Shown piece by piece: positions 19,134 to 27,948 of a stretch of DNA of 64,000 nt. Made by a program: the position numbers and the translations under genes. Under the pieces are notes generated by a model. The model ran no database searches. It had not been told where the DNA came from and saw nothing but the letters and a program-made list of their open reading frames with translations. Source of the DNA: Pirellulaceae bacterium (GTDB taxonomy: Bacteria; Planctomycetota; Planctomycetia; Pirellulales; Pirellulaceae); NCBI GenBank assembly GCA_029243025.1, contig JAQWSU010000034.1, forward strand, positions 186,001 to 250,000. The letters run 5' to 3'. The stretch's first letter is position 1. Each line of letters opens with the position of its first letter.

Positions 19134-19419
19134 GGACACAAGATCTGCCTTAAGTCGCCCGAATCGAGCATGTCCGTACCACAACCAGGACGGCTCTCAT
19201 GCATCATGAATTCGCGTTTGCTAAACTACCGGATTCCAAGGACAATTCTCGGGCGGCTGCTTTGCTTCAGCTGGCGTTTGCAAGATGGGCCGCCTAAACG
19301 TCAGAAGTGAACTCGCGTTCCCATTCGACATCCGGACGCGGTACCATTCCCGACCTCAAACCGTTCCATGACTTGAACTGATCAGGTATTCTTCGTGTTG
19401 CTCGAAAGCAGGTGAAAGA

Positions 19420-20322
19420 ATGAAAATGCTCAGCCGACTCTTGTTGATCACAATTCTTATGTCAACCATTCATGCAGTCTCCGCGGCTCGTGAAACGGCT
19501 CGAATCGACTTTAGCATTCAGTCCCCCATAGCCGAATCGATTGCCTGCCGGATTCACTTGGCCAATGAAAACAACCAACCAATCAAGGCCAATGGCCAAC
19601 CTTTTTGGAAAGACCATTTCACCTGTCCAGGACGAGTCACGGTCGAGGTGCCGCCAGGAGTTTATCGTTGGACCATTGAGAAAGGTCCGGAATACGAGCA
19701 AGTGACGGGCGAACTCCAAATAAAAGCCAATCAAGTGTCAACGGTCAATGTGACGCTCAAACGAATCGCTCACCTCAGGCAAGGGGGATGGTACAGCGGC
19801 GACTTGCACATTCATCGCGCAATCAAGGACGTTCCAGCACTTATCAAGGCGGAAGATCTCGATTTCGCACCCGTCATCACCTGGTGGAATTCACCGGCCT
19901 CAACCCGAGAGTTCGTTCCGCGGACACAATCACGCTTCGATGGCCATCGAATCATGGAAGTGCTTGCCGGGGAAGATGAGCGAGAGGGTGGCGCGCTGCT
20001 CTATTTCGGACTTCAGCGACCACTCGACTTGAGCGTAGAGTCACGCGAATTCCCGTCCCCAATGCATTTCGTGAACCAAGCTCGGACTGAAACCCCTGAC
20101 GTCTGGATCGACATCGAAAAGCCATTTTGGTGGGATGTACCAACTTGGCTCGCCAGCGAACAAATGAACTCCATTGGCATTGCCAACAATCACATGTGTC
20201 GCAACCAAATGTATGAAAGCGAAGCCTGGGGTCGGCCTCGTGATTCCAACCGGCTGCCTGCGCCAAGGGGGAACGGATTCTGGACGCAAGAAATCTATTA
20301 TCATATGCACTGGAACAGCTAG
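19420..20322 (+). pseudogene. CehA/McbA-like PHP-domain metallohydrolase, 5' part, interrupted by insertion
   Basis: The N-terminal 295 residues of a CehA/McbA-type protein: signal peptide (MKMLSRLLLITILMSTIHAVSA), a small beta-sandwich domain, then the metal-binding GDLHIH motif at about residue 127 and a second conserved WWN region. The frame is interrupted right after QEIYYHM at 20306, where foreign sequence begins and a TAG follows within five codons. The missing part resumes in the same frame at 21689. The native protein would be about 511 residues. The family includes the carbaryl hydrolase CehA, but most members have unknown substrates. As it stands, this piece would make a truncated, probably inactive protein. 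Confidence 0.85.
20292..20308 (+). repeat. Left 17-bp direct repeat of the inserted island (att-like core)
   Basis: aatctattatcatatgc here and aatctattatcacatgc at 21676-21692 agree at 16 of 17 positions. The right copy is the gene's own continuation, so deleting one copy and the DNA between restores the PHP gene frame exactly. This is the pattern left by site-specific recombination at a core inside the gene. Confidence 0.8.
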
Positions 20323-20341
20323 CAACATACCTCGCAGGATA

Positions 20342-20361
20342 CTTCTATACTAGTATAGAAG
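20342..20361. repeat. Perfect 20-bp palindrome cttctatactagtatagaag
   Basis: It is identical to its own reverse complement over all 20 bases and lies 34 bp inside the left edge of the island. It could be a dimeric regulator or recombinase arm site, or a cruciform; no T-run follows, so a terminator is unlikely. Confidence 0.7.
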
Positions 20362-20405
20362 GCTCAAATCGGCCACCTAACGCGATAGGGCTGAAATGGA
20401 CGTTT

Positions 20406-20433
20406 CAGGTACACATTTCAGACGGTGTACCTG
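20406..20433. repeat. Inverted repeat upstream of the PEP-CTERM gene
   Basis: caggtacac and gtgtacctg form a perfect 9-bp stem around a 10-base loop, about 80 bp before the PEP-CTERM start codon. A related caggtaca...gggtaca motif occurs near the right end (21618-21637), so these may be recombinase arm-type sites; alternatively an operator for the cargo gene. Confidence 0.5.
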
Positions 20434-20513
20434 GAGGCGATTCTGCTGGACAGCGTTACGGAATCCTGCTGTACTGGTGGGTGTGCTACACAACTCCAAA
20501 CGACAGGTGAACG

Positions 20514-20960
20514 ATGAAAACGCTACTGCTAACGACTGCCATGCTCTTCGCTGTCACAGCCACTGCCAACGCTGACATAATGTCGTTGGGTGGTAAAATC
20601 CATTTGAGCGACTGGGTCGGCGGCAAAGTCATCTACGAGCCGGACACCGGAGAAGTAGTCGGGGCTCGGATGTTCTACGATCACTATTTCCGAACGTGCA
20701 AGTTTGATGACGCAAACGGTTGGGTAAATCCACTTACTGGTAAGTTCTACCTGGAGATAGGATTCCACGATCCTTACAAGATGTGCTCGCGGACAGACCC
20801 AGCTAACCCAGATATTCAAATACACATGGACAGCGAGGGGAATATCGGCACAACCACCATTGATTGGCAGAGCGTTACGTTCTCAGTCCCGGAGCCCGCC
20901 AGCATGACGTTGATGGCATTAGCGGGGATGTTCTTGCTCGGACTCAGGCGGGTTATTTGA
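20514..20960 (+). CDS. Small exported PEP-CTERM protein (island cargo)
   Basis: 148 residues with a signal peptide (MKTLLLTTAMLFAVTATANA) and a textbook PEP-CTERM sorting tail: VPEPASMTLMALAGMFLLGL followed by RR and the end of the protein. PEP-CTERM proteins are recognised by exosortase, cleaved at the PEP motif and released or anchored at the surface, usually together with exopolysaccharide. The middle 100 residues are acidic and aromatic-rich and I do not recognise them. It is the first gene of the inserted island and appears intact; no exosortase gene is in this window, so sorting would need one elsewhere. Its stop overlaps the end of the convergent orphan gene by 8 bp. Confidence 0.8.
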   Translation: MKTLLLTTAMLFAVTATANADIMSLGGKIHLSDWVGGKVIYEPDTGEVVGARMFYDHYFRTCKFDDANGWVNPLTGKFYLEIGFHDPYKMCSRTDPANPDIQIHMDSEGNIGTTTIDWQSVTFSVPEPASMTLMALAGMFLLGLRRVI

Positions 20961-21348
20961 CGTACCGAGGTCGGCGTGGGAGCTGGATTTCGGCGACGTC
21001 GAACCTGTAATAGCACGTGATGCGATTCTGGTGGCGTTCGTAAGCGAGTTCCTTGAGTAGCTCTAGATTATTGATGGCTACTGAATTCTGCTTCCCTTTA
21101 GTTTGCAATGTCGGGCCGTCATATCCCGCGCTGACGATCATCTCCAAAAGCTCGGTTCCCTGTTCCGCGGTTTCCGTCTGAATCAAAACCATATCTCTCC
21201 GGTGGGTCGATTGGTCGTACTGGATCCGGAGTGGGCCAAATCCAGCAGATGTAAGCAGGAGGGCGAGCAGTTGGAATGCTTTGTCTTCGACGATGATCGG
21301 TTCAGCATACTCATCCAGGCGGATGTAATATTCTAGCTCCGCTTTCAT
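20953..21348 (-). CDS. Orphan 131-aa protein of the island
   Basis: An intact minus-strand frame with ATG at 21348, starting MKAELEYYIRLDEYAEP. It is acidic at the N-terminus and basic at the end (LPRRPRYVK), with no signal peptide or membrane segment. I do not recognise the family. The alternation of charged and hydrophobic residues (FQLLALLLTSAGFGPLRIQY) looks like a genuine soluble protein rather than a shadow frame, and no competing gene covers it. It converges with the PEP-CTERM gene and is back-to-back with the recombinase remnant. Confidence 0.5.
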   Translation of the reverse strand: MKAELEYYIRLDEYAEPIIVEDKAFQLLALLLTSAGFGPLRIQYDQSTHRRDMVLIQTETAEQGTELLEMIVSAGYDGPTLQTKGKQNSVAINNLELLKELAYERHQNRITCYYRFDVAEIQLPRRPRYVK

Positions 21349-21647
21349 TGAATTCGACCGTCCTTCCGATCTTGATCTTCAATCTGTTTCGGCATCCGAA
21401 CGGCCATACGGCTCGTATCTGTCGGAGTGCCTTGCCCTCTGATTGCCGCTGTCTCTTCACTGATGGCCACGATCTCCGCCGCACGGCATTACAGGAGTGG
21501 GCTAACGCGGGTGTGAGCTTGGCGGATCTCCAATTCTTAGCTCGCCACGAGAACATCGCAACCACGCAGAAATACTATATCTCAAACAATGCCACCATCA
21601 TCGGTGACCGAGTACGTCAGGTACAGTCTGGGTACAGTGGTAGCTAA
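21348..21647 (+). pseudogene. Tyrosine recombinase (phage integrase family), C-terminal remnant
   Basis: Only the catalytic C-terminus is present: HDLRRTALQEWANAGVSL with the HxxR box, LARHENIATTQ with the second His box, and KYYISNN with the nucleophilic Tyr, as in planctomycete integrases. The core-binding domain and the first catalytic Arg region are missing; the first 35 codons do not look like integrase, so the 5' junction of the deletion is probably near 21430. The stop is 28 bp from the right 17-bp repeat. Not expected to be active alone. Confidence 0.75.
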
Positions 21648-21675
21648 AACACTACGTATACAGTCCCAACCGTGT

Positions 21676-21692
21676 AATCTATTATCACATGC
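21676..21692 (+). repeat. Right 17-bp direct repeat of the inserted island (att-like core)
   Basis: aatctattatcacatgc, the partner of 20292-20308 with a single T/C difference. It reads into the second half of the interrupted PHP gene. Confidence 0.8.
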
Positions 21693-22336
21693 TGAACTGC
21701 GGAATCCGCCTACCGCCATCGGCTGGAAGCGCTTCGGGAGTGCTTCCAAACCCAGTCGGTTACAACCGCGTTTACGTGCATCTCGATCTCCCCTTCACGC
21801 GTGATAGGTGGTTTGAAGGGCTGGCCGACGGCCGTTGCTTTGTAACAAATGGCCCCCTTCTCATCGCGACAGTCAACGGTCAATTGCCCGGGACGACGTT
21901 CCAGTACACAAACCATAGAAATCAGTCGATGAATCTTTCGATCGACCTTACCTCACGCGATCCCATTGATCAAATCGAAATCATTCACAACGGCCAGTTG
22001 CTCGAATCCATTTCGGGCACGACGCAACTAACTCAGAAGCACTCGCTCACCCTTCCCCTCGCGAAACCGGGCTGGATCTTGGTGCGTGCCATTACCAACA
22101 GGCAGGACACATTCCGTTTTGCATCCACCGCTCCCTGGTACATCGATGCCGAATCTCAACAGCCTGTCATTAACGAAGCGTCAGCCAAATTCTTCCTGAA
22201 TTGGGTGGACGAACGAATCTCGCGGATCGAAAAAAACGTCAGAAATCCCCAACAACGCCAATCAATACTGGCGCCTCATCGTGAGGCGAGACGATTTTGG
22301 CAGCAACGTGTAAGCCAAAGTTCGCCTGGCCATTGA
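21689..22336 (+). pseudogene. CehA/McbA-like PHP-domain protein, 3' part
   Basis: 215 codons continuing the gene broken at 20306: the joined sequence reads IYYHM-LNCGIRLPPSAGSA, a conserved CehA stretch, followed by PVGYNRVYVHL, a GRCFVTNGPLL motif and a beta-sandwich end. The ATG at 21689 is simply the internal Met codon at the junction; there is no sign of a ribosome binding site, so this half is probably not translated separately. Confidence 0.8.
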
Positions 22337-22605
22337 TCCCAACAGGATGCATTGTCAACAGCACAAGGAATACGTGTTATGCCAGCAGAACATTTCTACG
22401 ATCGTTCGGTCATTGGTACGACTGCCAACTAAACTTTAAACGATTGCTCAACTCTTAAACTGCGCCCCCTTGCCCGACTGCCGCTTCCAGGATTGGAAGA
22501 AAGTCACGCCCTTCTTCCCGAAAGATCTGGAGCTGCGTCGGTGGACACTGACGAATTCCATGCAGTTTGTTAAGATAGTGACGCTAACAATTTCATGGAG
22601 ATGCT

Positions 22606-23535
22606 GTGCCTTCACTCATTGAGCTCGACCAGATCTGCAAACGTTTCGGCTCCTTCACGGCGTTACAAGATGTGACCTTGTCAATCCACCCCGGAGTAAC
22701 AGGTCTATTGGGCCCAAACGGCGCTGGCAAAAGCACTCTCATCAAAATTCTTTTAGGTCTTCTTCGGCCGTCCAGTGGCACCGGCAAGCTGCTAGATTTT
22801 GAAATTGGTCGCCAAAATCGCGAAATCCGCGCGAACGTTGGATTCATGCCAGAGGATGATTGTTTTCTCTTCGGTCTTTCGGGTGTGGAAGCGGTTCAAT
22901 TTTCGGCGCAGCTTTCCGGGATGCATTCGACGGAAGCGCTTCGACGTGCCCATGAGATTCTCGATTACTGCGGATTGACTCAAGAGCGTTACCGACCCGT
23001 CGACACCTACTCGACAGGTATGCGACAAAAACTACGTTTCGCTCAGGCCATTGTTCACGATCCGCCTTTACTGATATTCGACGAACCCACCTCCGGGCTG
23101 GATCCGGAGGAACGAGAAATTTTGCTTCGCCGCATCAAACGGCTCGCTACCGATCACGGCAAAACCGTTTTACTCTGCACGCATATACTCCCTGACGTAC
23201 GAGCGGTCAGTGACGCAGTCGTGATTCTGGCAAACGGGACGGTTCGCGTCGCAGATCAACTACAAAATTTAAGTCGCCCTAATGTGCCCGCGGTATCCGT
23301 CCGCCTTCTGGGCGACACCACGGCTTTCGCTGCTTCGTTGCCTCAGCAAGGACTCAAACACGAGCGCACCAGTGATGGGACGTTTGTAATTCACGGTCCG
23401 GTCAAAGAGGTCTCAACTCGCTTGTGGCAGATTGCGGCAGCAACGGGTTCAACCATCCGATCGATGGCACCATCCCGCAATTCTCTGGAAGACATTTTCC
23501 TGCAAGCAGTCCAGGAGCACCCGCATGGCGATTAA
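22606..23535 (+). CDS. ABC transporter ATP-binding protein (ABC-2/NatA type)
   Basis: 309 residues from a GTG start with ggag 5 bases upstream. Walker A GPNGAGKS, signature TGMRQKL, Walker B LLIFDEPTSGLD and the switch His in CTHILPD are all present, so the ATPase should be active. The C-terminal 80 residues form the extra domain seen in ABC-2 exporter ATPases. First gene of a four-gene operon; the next start codon lies inside its end (11-bp overlap), implying translational coupling to the permease. The exported substrate is unknown. Confidence 0.88.
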   Translation: MPSLIELDQICKRFGSFTALQDVTLSIHPGVTGLLGPNGAGKSTLIKILLGLLRPSSGTGKLLDFEIGRQNREIRANVGFMPEDDCFLFGLSGVEAVQFSAQLSGMHSTEALRRAHEILDYCGLTQERYRPVDTYSTGMRQKLRFAQAIVHDPPLLIFDEPTSGLDPEEREILLRRIKRLATDHGKTVLLCTHILPDVRAVSDAVVILANGTVRVADQLQNLSRPNVPAVSVRLLGDTTAFAASLPQQGLKHERTSDGTFVIHGPVKEVSTRLWQIAAATGSTIRSMAPSRNSLEDIFLQAVQEHPHGD

Positions 23536-24505
23536 TTCTTTAGGGTACCGCAATTGGACAGGCAAACGAGCGGCCAGTTGGAATCGTGTGATCGTGATTG
23601 CCTGGGCGGGAATCCGACGTGCTTGGCAGAATCCTTGGATGCGTCGCCTGTTCCTATTGTCATGGACGCCGGCGATTTGGTTCGCTGCTGGATTTTTCCT
23701 CTATGAAAAATCGGTTGAGTACCCGGAATTGATGCGGGTACTCGTACCGTTCATCATGAACAGCGTACGGGACAATCCCCAAATGCAGGACGCCGTCCAA
23801 CTCATGGCATCCGGCGACTTACAAGAAGCACGTCATGAAATTTGGGCTTGGCTATTACAATCATTTTTTCGCAGACCTCAAGGAATTGTGATGGTGCTGG
23901 TCATCGGTTTAATCGCCCCCCCGTTGATCTCACAAGACATCCGCTCCCGTGCATTCTTGCTATACTTTTCCCGTCCGATCGGACGCAGCGAGTACGTGGT
24001 GGGCAAATTATCGATTGTTGGCTGCTACCTCGCGTTAATTTCCATGTGCCCGGCTCTCGTGCTCTACATCGCGGCTGTTTTGCTGTCGCCCGAAGTGGGT
24101 GTTGTCTCTTCCACCTGGGATCTACCACTGCGCACGATCGCGGCGACGGTGGTGCTGTCTCTGCCAACCGCATCACTCGCGTTGTGCATCTCATCGCTCA
24201 CCCGTGAAAGTCGCACCGCGGCATTTGCATGGTTCGCAATCTTCATTTTGGGCTGGGTCACCTTCGGAATCTTGTCAACAGTCGAAACCCTAAATCAACA
24301 GTCGCCAGAAAGTTTTCGGCCATTTCGCACGGACAGCATGTGGTCGCTACTGTCGCTTTACCACACGGTTGGGCGTGTGCAGAGCTGGGTTTTCGGTTTT
24401 GCCACGTACAAAGAAGTCATGCCCTCGACGATCGCCCTTGTGATGCTGACCGTTGTCTCGTTGACCATTTTGTTTCGGCGCGTCATGGCCCCCATGCGAG
24501 AATAA
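23525..24505 (+). CDS. ABC-2 type transporter permease
   Basis: ATG 23525 is chosen because it overlaps the end of the ATPase gene; the frame is open further upstream only as a shadow of that gene. 326 residues with about six hydrophobic segments, among them LFLLSWTPAIWFAAGFFLY near the start, GIVMVLVIGLIAPPLI, a long segment around YLALISMCPALVLYIAAVLL, AAFAWFAIFILGWVTFGIL and a C-terminal TIALVMLTVVSLTILF. The conserved APPLISQDIRSRAFLLYFSRPI stretch is typical of ABC-2 permeases. Partner of the preceding ATPase. Confidence 0.82.
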   Translation: MAINSLGYRNWTGKRAASWNRVIVIAWAGIRRAWQNPWMRRLFLLSWTPAIWFAAGFFLYEKSVEYPELMRVLVPFIMNSVRDNPQMQDAVQLMASGDLQEARHEIWAWLLQSFFRRPQGIVMVLVIGLIAPPLISQDIRSRAFLLYFSRPIGRSEYVVGKLSIVGCYLALISMCPALVLYIAAVLLSPEVGVVSSTWDLPLRTIAATVVLSLPTASLALCISSLTRESRTAAFAWFAIFILGWVTFGILSTVETLNQQSPESFRPFRTDSMWSLLSLYHTVGRVQSWVFGFATYKEVMPSTIALVMLTVVSLTILFRRVMAPMRE

Positions 24506-24507
24506 CC

Positions 24508-25434
24508 GTGATCGACTTTCAAAATGTAACGAAACTTTATGGCAAGGTAATCGGCGTGAACGACGTCACGCTTTCGTTGCAACCTGGGGCTTATGGTCTC
24601 CTGGGGCCAAATGGATCAGGCAAATCAACCTTAATCAATCTCATTATGGGCCAACTCAAGCCGACCATTGGTTCGGTCCATGTGTTTGGAGAATGCCCAA
24701 CAAGTAATGACGATCTCTACCAGCAAATGGGATACTGCCCAAGCAGCGAGGGAATGTATGCTAGTGTAACGGGGTTCGAATGGGTGCGCTATCTATTACG
24801 TCTCCAAGGCATGAAACGCCGCCATGCGACAGACGCAGCCAAACAGGCCCTCGAGTTGGTTGGCATGACCAACGCGATGGATCGCCTTATTTCTGGATAT
24901 TCTCGCGGCATGCGTCAACGCACAAAGATGGCTCAGGCGATTTCACACGATCCGAAACTGCTTATCCTGGACGAACCGTTTAACGGTCTCGATCCGATTG
25001 GCCGCCATGAAATGACGATCGCCTTACAGAACTGGATTGAAAGTGGAAAAAGTCTGCTGCTCGCCAGCCATGTGTTACATGAGGTTGAGTCGGTCACCCA
25101 ATCTTTCCTATTGATTTGCGGCGGGCGCCTGCTCGCCTCGGGACATGCTCATGAGGTCAATCAATTGCTCGTCGATTTACCGAACGACCTAACGATACGT
25201 TGCAGCGCGCCCAAACGTTTGGCGGAAGCCATTGTAGCTCGCGACATGGCTGAATCCCTGAAGATAGAGGCGGATCAGTTAATCGCTTCCACTCGTCACC
25301 CCAGCCGTATCTTGGCAGAATTGCCAACTTGGGTCACCCACAACCAGATCGAAATCTACGAGATTCGATCTGCCGACGAATCATTGCAAGAACTGTTCAA
25401 TTCCCTGCTAAAAATTCACCGAGGCGAGATATGA
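24508..25434 (+). CDS. ABC transporter ATP-binding protein, second copy
   Basis: 308 residues from GTG 24508, two bases after the previous stop; upstream in-frame codons belong to the permease region in another frame. Walker A GPNGSGKS, signature YSRGMRQRT, Walker B LLILDEPFNGLD and LLASHVLHE are intact. It is clearly diverged from the first ATPase of the operon, so the two ATPase/permease pairs may form a heteromeric exporter or two separate ones. Its stop overlaps the start of the last permease gene (ATGA). Confidence 0.86.
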   Translation: MIDFQNVTKLYGKVIGVNDVTLSLQPGAYGLLGPNGSGKSTLINLIMGQLKPTIGSVHVFGECPTSNDDLYQQMGYCPSSEGMYASVTGFEWVRYLLRLQGMKRRHATDAAKQALELVGMTNAMDRLISGYSRGMRQRTKMAQAISHDPKLLILDEPFNGLDPIGRHEMTIALQNWIESGKSLLLASHVLHEVESVTQSFLLICGGRLLASGHAHEVNQLLVDLPNDLTIRCSAPKRLAEAIVARDMAESLKIEADQLIASTRHPSRILAELPTWVTHNQIEIYEIRSADESLQELFNSLLKIHRGEI

Positions 25435-26267
25435 ATCAGGGCCGATCGCGATGGTGGACGGGAGTGTCTGCTGTCTTTGAGTTTGAAATACGACAAGCCT
25501 TGACGGCAGCAGGAATCGCCTGGTGGTGCATCCTAACATTCTTCCCAGTCGCAATCGTATCGTTGGTGCTCCTGAGCCCTAACGCAAGACGCAACGTCCC
25601 CACAACCGCATGGCAAGTATTTTTCTTCGTTCTGGTGCCATTTCTAATTAGTATGCTCGGCACCTTCAAATGGACTGCATCCGCTATCTCAACCGAACTG
25701 GAAGGGCAAAGCTGGGTATACCTTGCAGTTCGGCCCAACGGGCGAGTCGCCGTTTCACTGGGCAAATATTTGGCCGCCGTAAGTTGGACACTGACAGCCA
25801 CACTGATCGGTATCACGCTCGCTGTCTTCGTGACCTGGATCGCGAATACAACCCTTTCGAATTCAGGCGAAATCTGGCGCACCTGGTTCGCGATCGCAAG
25901 ACTCTGTTGCTTATCAGTTCCCGCCTATGCTGCCCTCTACCTCACACTCGGTACAATTTTCACAAAGAGATCAATGGTGATTGTTGTTGCCTACACGCTT
26001 ATCTTTGAGGTCCTTGTCAGCTTCGTCCCCGCATTAATCAATAAATTCACGATTCAATATCGTTTACGGGCATTATTTATTCAGTGGACAGGCATCGAAC
26101 TCTCGGCGACCAACAACGAATTTGGCTGGATGGATATCGTGGGCGAAGAACCCGCCTGGATTCACCTGATGGCCTTGATTTCGTACGTGGCGGTTTTAGT
26201 CCTCTTCGCCTGCTGCTTAGTTCGAAAACGAGAGTATCTCGTCACCTCGTCCGCTGATATCTCTTAA
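25431..26267 (+). CDS. ABC-2 type transporter permease, second copy
   Basis: ATG 25431 overlaps the preceding stop codon in an ATGA arrangement. 278 residues with about six hydrophobic segments (for example WWCILTFFPVAIVSLVLL, VFFFVLVPFLISMLGTF, LTATLIGITLAVFVTWIA, and a final LISYVAVLVLFACCLV). An ELEGQSWVYLAVRPNGR stretch corresponds to the APPLISQDI... region of the first permease. It is the last gene of the operon; no terminator is obvious after it. Confidence 0.8.
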   Translation: MNQGRSRWWTGVSAVFEFEIRQALTAAGIAWWCILTFFPVAIVSLVLLSPNARRNVPTTAWQVFFFVLVPFLISMLGTFKWTASAISTELEGQSWVYLAVRPNGRVAVSLGKYLAAVSWTLTATLIGITLAVFVTWIANTTLSNSGEIWRTWFAIARLCCLSVPAYAALYLTLGTIFTKRSMVIVVAYTLIFEVLVSFVPALINKFTIQYRLRALFIQWTGIELSATNNEFGWMDIVGEEPAWIHLMALISYVAVLVLFACCLVRKREYLVTSSADIS

Positions 26268-26609
26268 ATCGACTCCGCTGCGTTTCGACCGCAAACCATC
26301 ACGTCAGATCCTGGCCAGCGCACGACGTGATCGTCAAAGCGTAATCCGCGATCAAATCAATTCCTATTTGTACGAAACCGAACCGCTTACGAATCATCAG
26401 CGCTAACCGGTTGGAAGCAACACCCACACCATCAGCAGGGGCGAGTACAGCACTCGCAGGTCAACGAAGCACAACCACCTTAGGCAGTGGTCGCGCCCAG
26501 CTTCAACCGCTTCCCGTTCGGAACAAAAAGGGCGGCCAAGTAAATCGCCCATTTCAATCACCGGTATTACACGCCTATCACCAACGGGTTCCAATCGATG
26601 GGAATCAGA
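26268..26609. other. Intergenic stretch, nothing recognised
   Basis: About 340 bp between the ABC operon and the convergent 134-aa gene. The open frames here are short and show no domain; I see no repeat, RNA or terminator that stands out. Confidence 0.4.
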
Positions 26610-27014
26610 CTACTTCCACTCCCACAGCTTCCATACTCCGTTCCCGTCGGCATCAACATCCCACTCATGCACCAGACACATCCCATTCAAGCGAGACAAG
26701 GATTCCACTGTGGTCTTAAAGAACGCCGAACCTCTGAAACTTGCGCCGCCGTCCTCATGCATTCGTCCAGCGCCATTTGCAACGACCGTGACGGGCCCAT
26801 CTTTGCTCATCAGCACACCCTGATTAGGACATTCTCCATAGAGCGTGCCGTCTGCATCCATTTCAGACCAATATGTCGTCATCGCGCTAACTTCGACACC
26901 CAAGACCGTACCCTGGCCTTCCGTCGTGGTTTCAAACCGAGGTTTCGAACCATTCGCAGGCAATACCTTTGTCACAGCTGTCGATTTAATCTCTCCAATT
27001 TTTTCACCAAGCAT
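26610..27014 (-). CDS. Conserved hypothetical protein, 134 aa
   Basis: An intact minus-strand gene with a perfect AGGAGG (27023-27028) eight bases before its ATG. The protein starts MLGEKIGEIKS and ends VWKLWEWK. Its beta-rich pattern (GEIKS..VTKVLP, GTVLGVEVSAMTTYWS, GTLYGECPNQGVLMSKDG, GASFRGSAFF) recalls small soluble proteins of about 140-150 residues found in several bacterial phyla, possibly with an allene-oxide-cyclase/lipocalin-like barrel; function is unknown. Transcribed opposite to the flanking ABC operon and PKS. Confidence 0.7.
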   Translation of the reverse strand: MLGEKIGEIKSTAVTKVLPANGSKPRFETTTEGQGTVLGVEVSAMTTYWSEMDADGTLYGECPNQGVLMSKDGPVTVVANGAGRMHEDGGASFRGSAFFKTTVESLSRLNGMCLVHEWDVDADGNGVWKLWEWK

Positions 27015-27948
27015 GCCACCAACCTCCTAGATCCAGATTTTCTTTGACAATCAAACCTCAAGGCTATCTAAATTTCCTCCTTGAATAAAGATGGCCGTAT
27101 CGAGAGAAGTGCATTCGAGTGAACCCGTTTTCACATTTCGAGTTCCACGGCCGGGAGCTCACCTTTCCTGCGACCTTTAAGCAATCATGTCGGGTCATAT
27201 CGTTGAGGGTCCACGCCGGACGTCCACGACTCGCACCCAGTGCACGACACAATCAAGTTCGCGCCCCGTAGACAGTTCATCGCTTTAGGGCACGCCAGCG
27301 CATCACCGAGATTGATAGACAAACCGTACCTGATTCATCACAGTCGTCGGAAGCCACGGACAGTATTCGCAGACACAAGTAACGCATGAGGGCCAAAGGG
27401 AAATCTCTAAAGTCCACGATTGATCTCCGAGATCTTGGCAAGGCTCCGCTTCCGCCTTGAGTCCTCTCAAATCGTCTCTGTAGCTTGAGCCTGCGCCACA
27501 TCAGCCGGTACATCGTGGCTTAAGAGCGCTCGGTAGGAGGGCTATCCAATCCTCATGACAGTCACGGGCGAAATAATCTGCAAAAAAGTGCCGCGTTCAG
27601 GTTTGACCTTTGCCAACGGGCGAAGCAAATGGAACGTTCCAGCCACCCGATTCCAACACGGGCTGATGCAAGCTTTCCTTCTTTCGGCTGGAGCATTGCC
27701 TTACCACAACATCCGACACTTTTGGAACTTCGCTCTTAATCGTCTCAACCGCCTAACAAGTCGGGAAAACCGGTCGGATCCGCCGCGAACCCACACGATT
27801 TTTTCGGCTAACCGTAAAAAAGCTAAGTTCCAAGAGCGTGCCCGTTGGTAACGGAAGTGAACTTCCTGTCAGGAATCCGTCCATTGGAATTTCGAAACAC
27901 AGCACGCTATTCCATGCAACATTCGTAAAACCGAAACACAACGACGCT
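27015..27948. other. 930-bp stretch without a supported gene, upstream of the PKS
   Basis: Short frames on both strands (for example 27277-27513 minus and 27555-27851 plus) show no recognisable domain or ribosome binding site. It may hold the PKS promoter and long 5' leader, or decayed coding sequence; I could not identify either. Confidence 0.4.

Larger units (their letters stand above)
20309..21675 (+). mobile_element. 1.38-kb inserted island with PEP-CTERM gene, orphan gene and recombinase remnant
   Basis: The sequence between the two 17-bp repeats interrupts a CehA-like gene; excision of 1384 bp restores its frame. Contents in order: two hairpin-forming sequences (20342-20361 and 20406-20433), a PEP-CTERM protein gene, a convergent orphan gene, and the 3' end of a tyrosine recombinase gene whose stop lies 28 bp from the right repeat, the usual place of an integrase gene beside its attachment site. 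Because the recombinase lacks its N-terminal half, the island is probably a remnant of a larger integrated element reduced by internal deletion. It has no terminal inverted repeats or DDE transposase, so it does not look like an insertion sequence. Confidence 0.75.

Noticed and set aside
21348-21647. A functional integrase gene
   Set aside because: Only the C-terminal catalytic boxes are present; the core-binding domain and first catalytic Arg region are absent.
27277-27513. Transposase remnant upstream of the PKS
   Set aside because: The short Arg-rich frame has no DDE or helix-turn-helix pattern I can point to, and no terminal repeats were seen.
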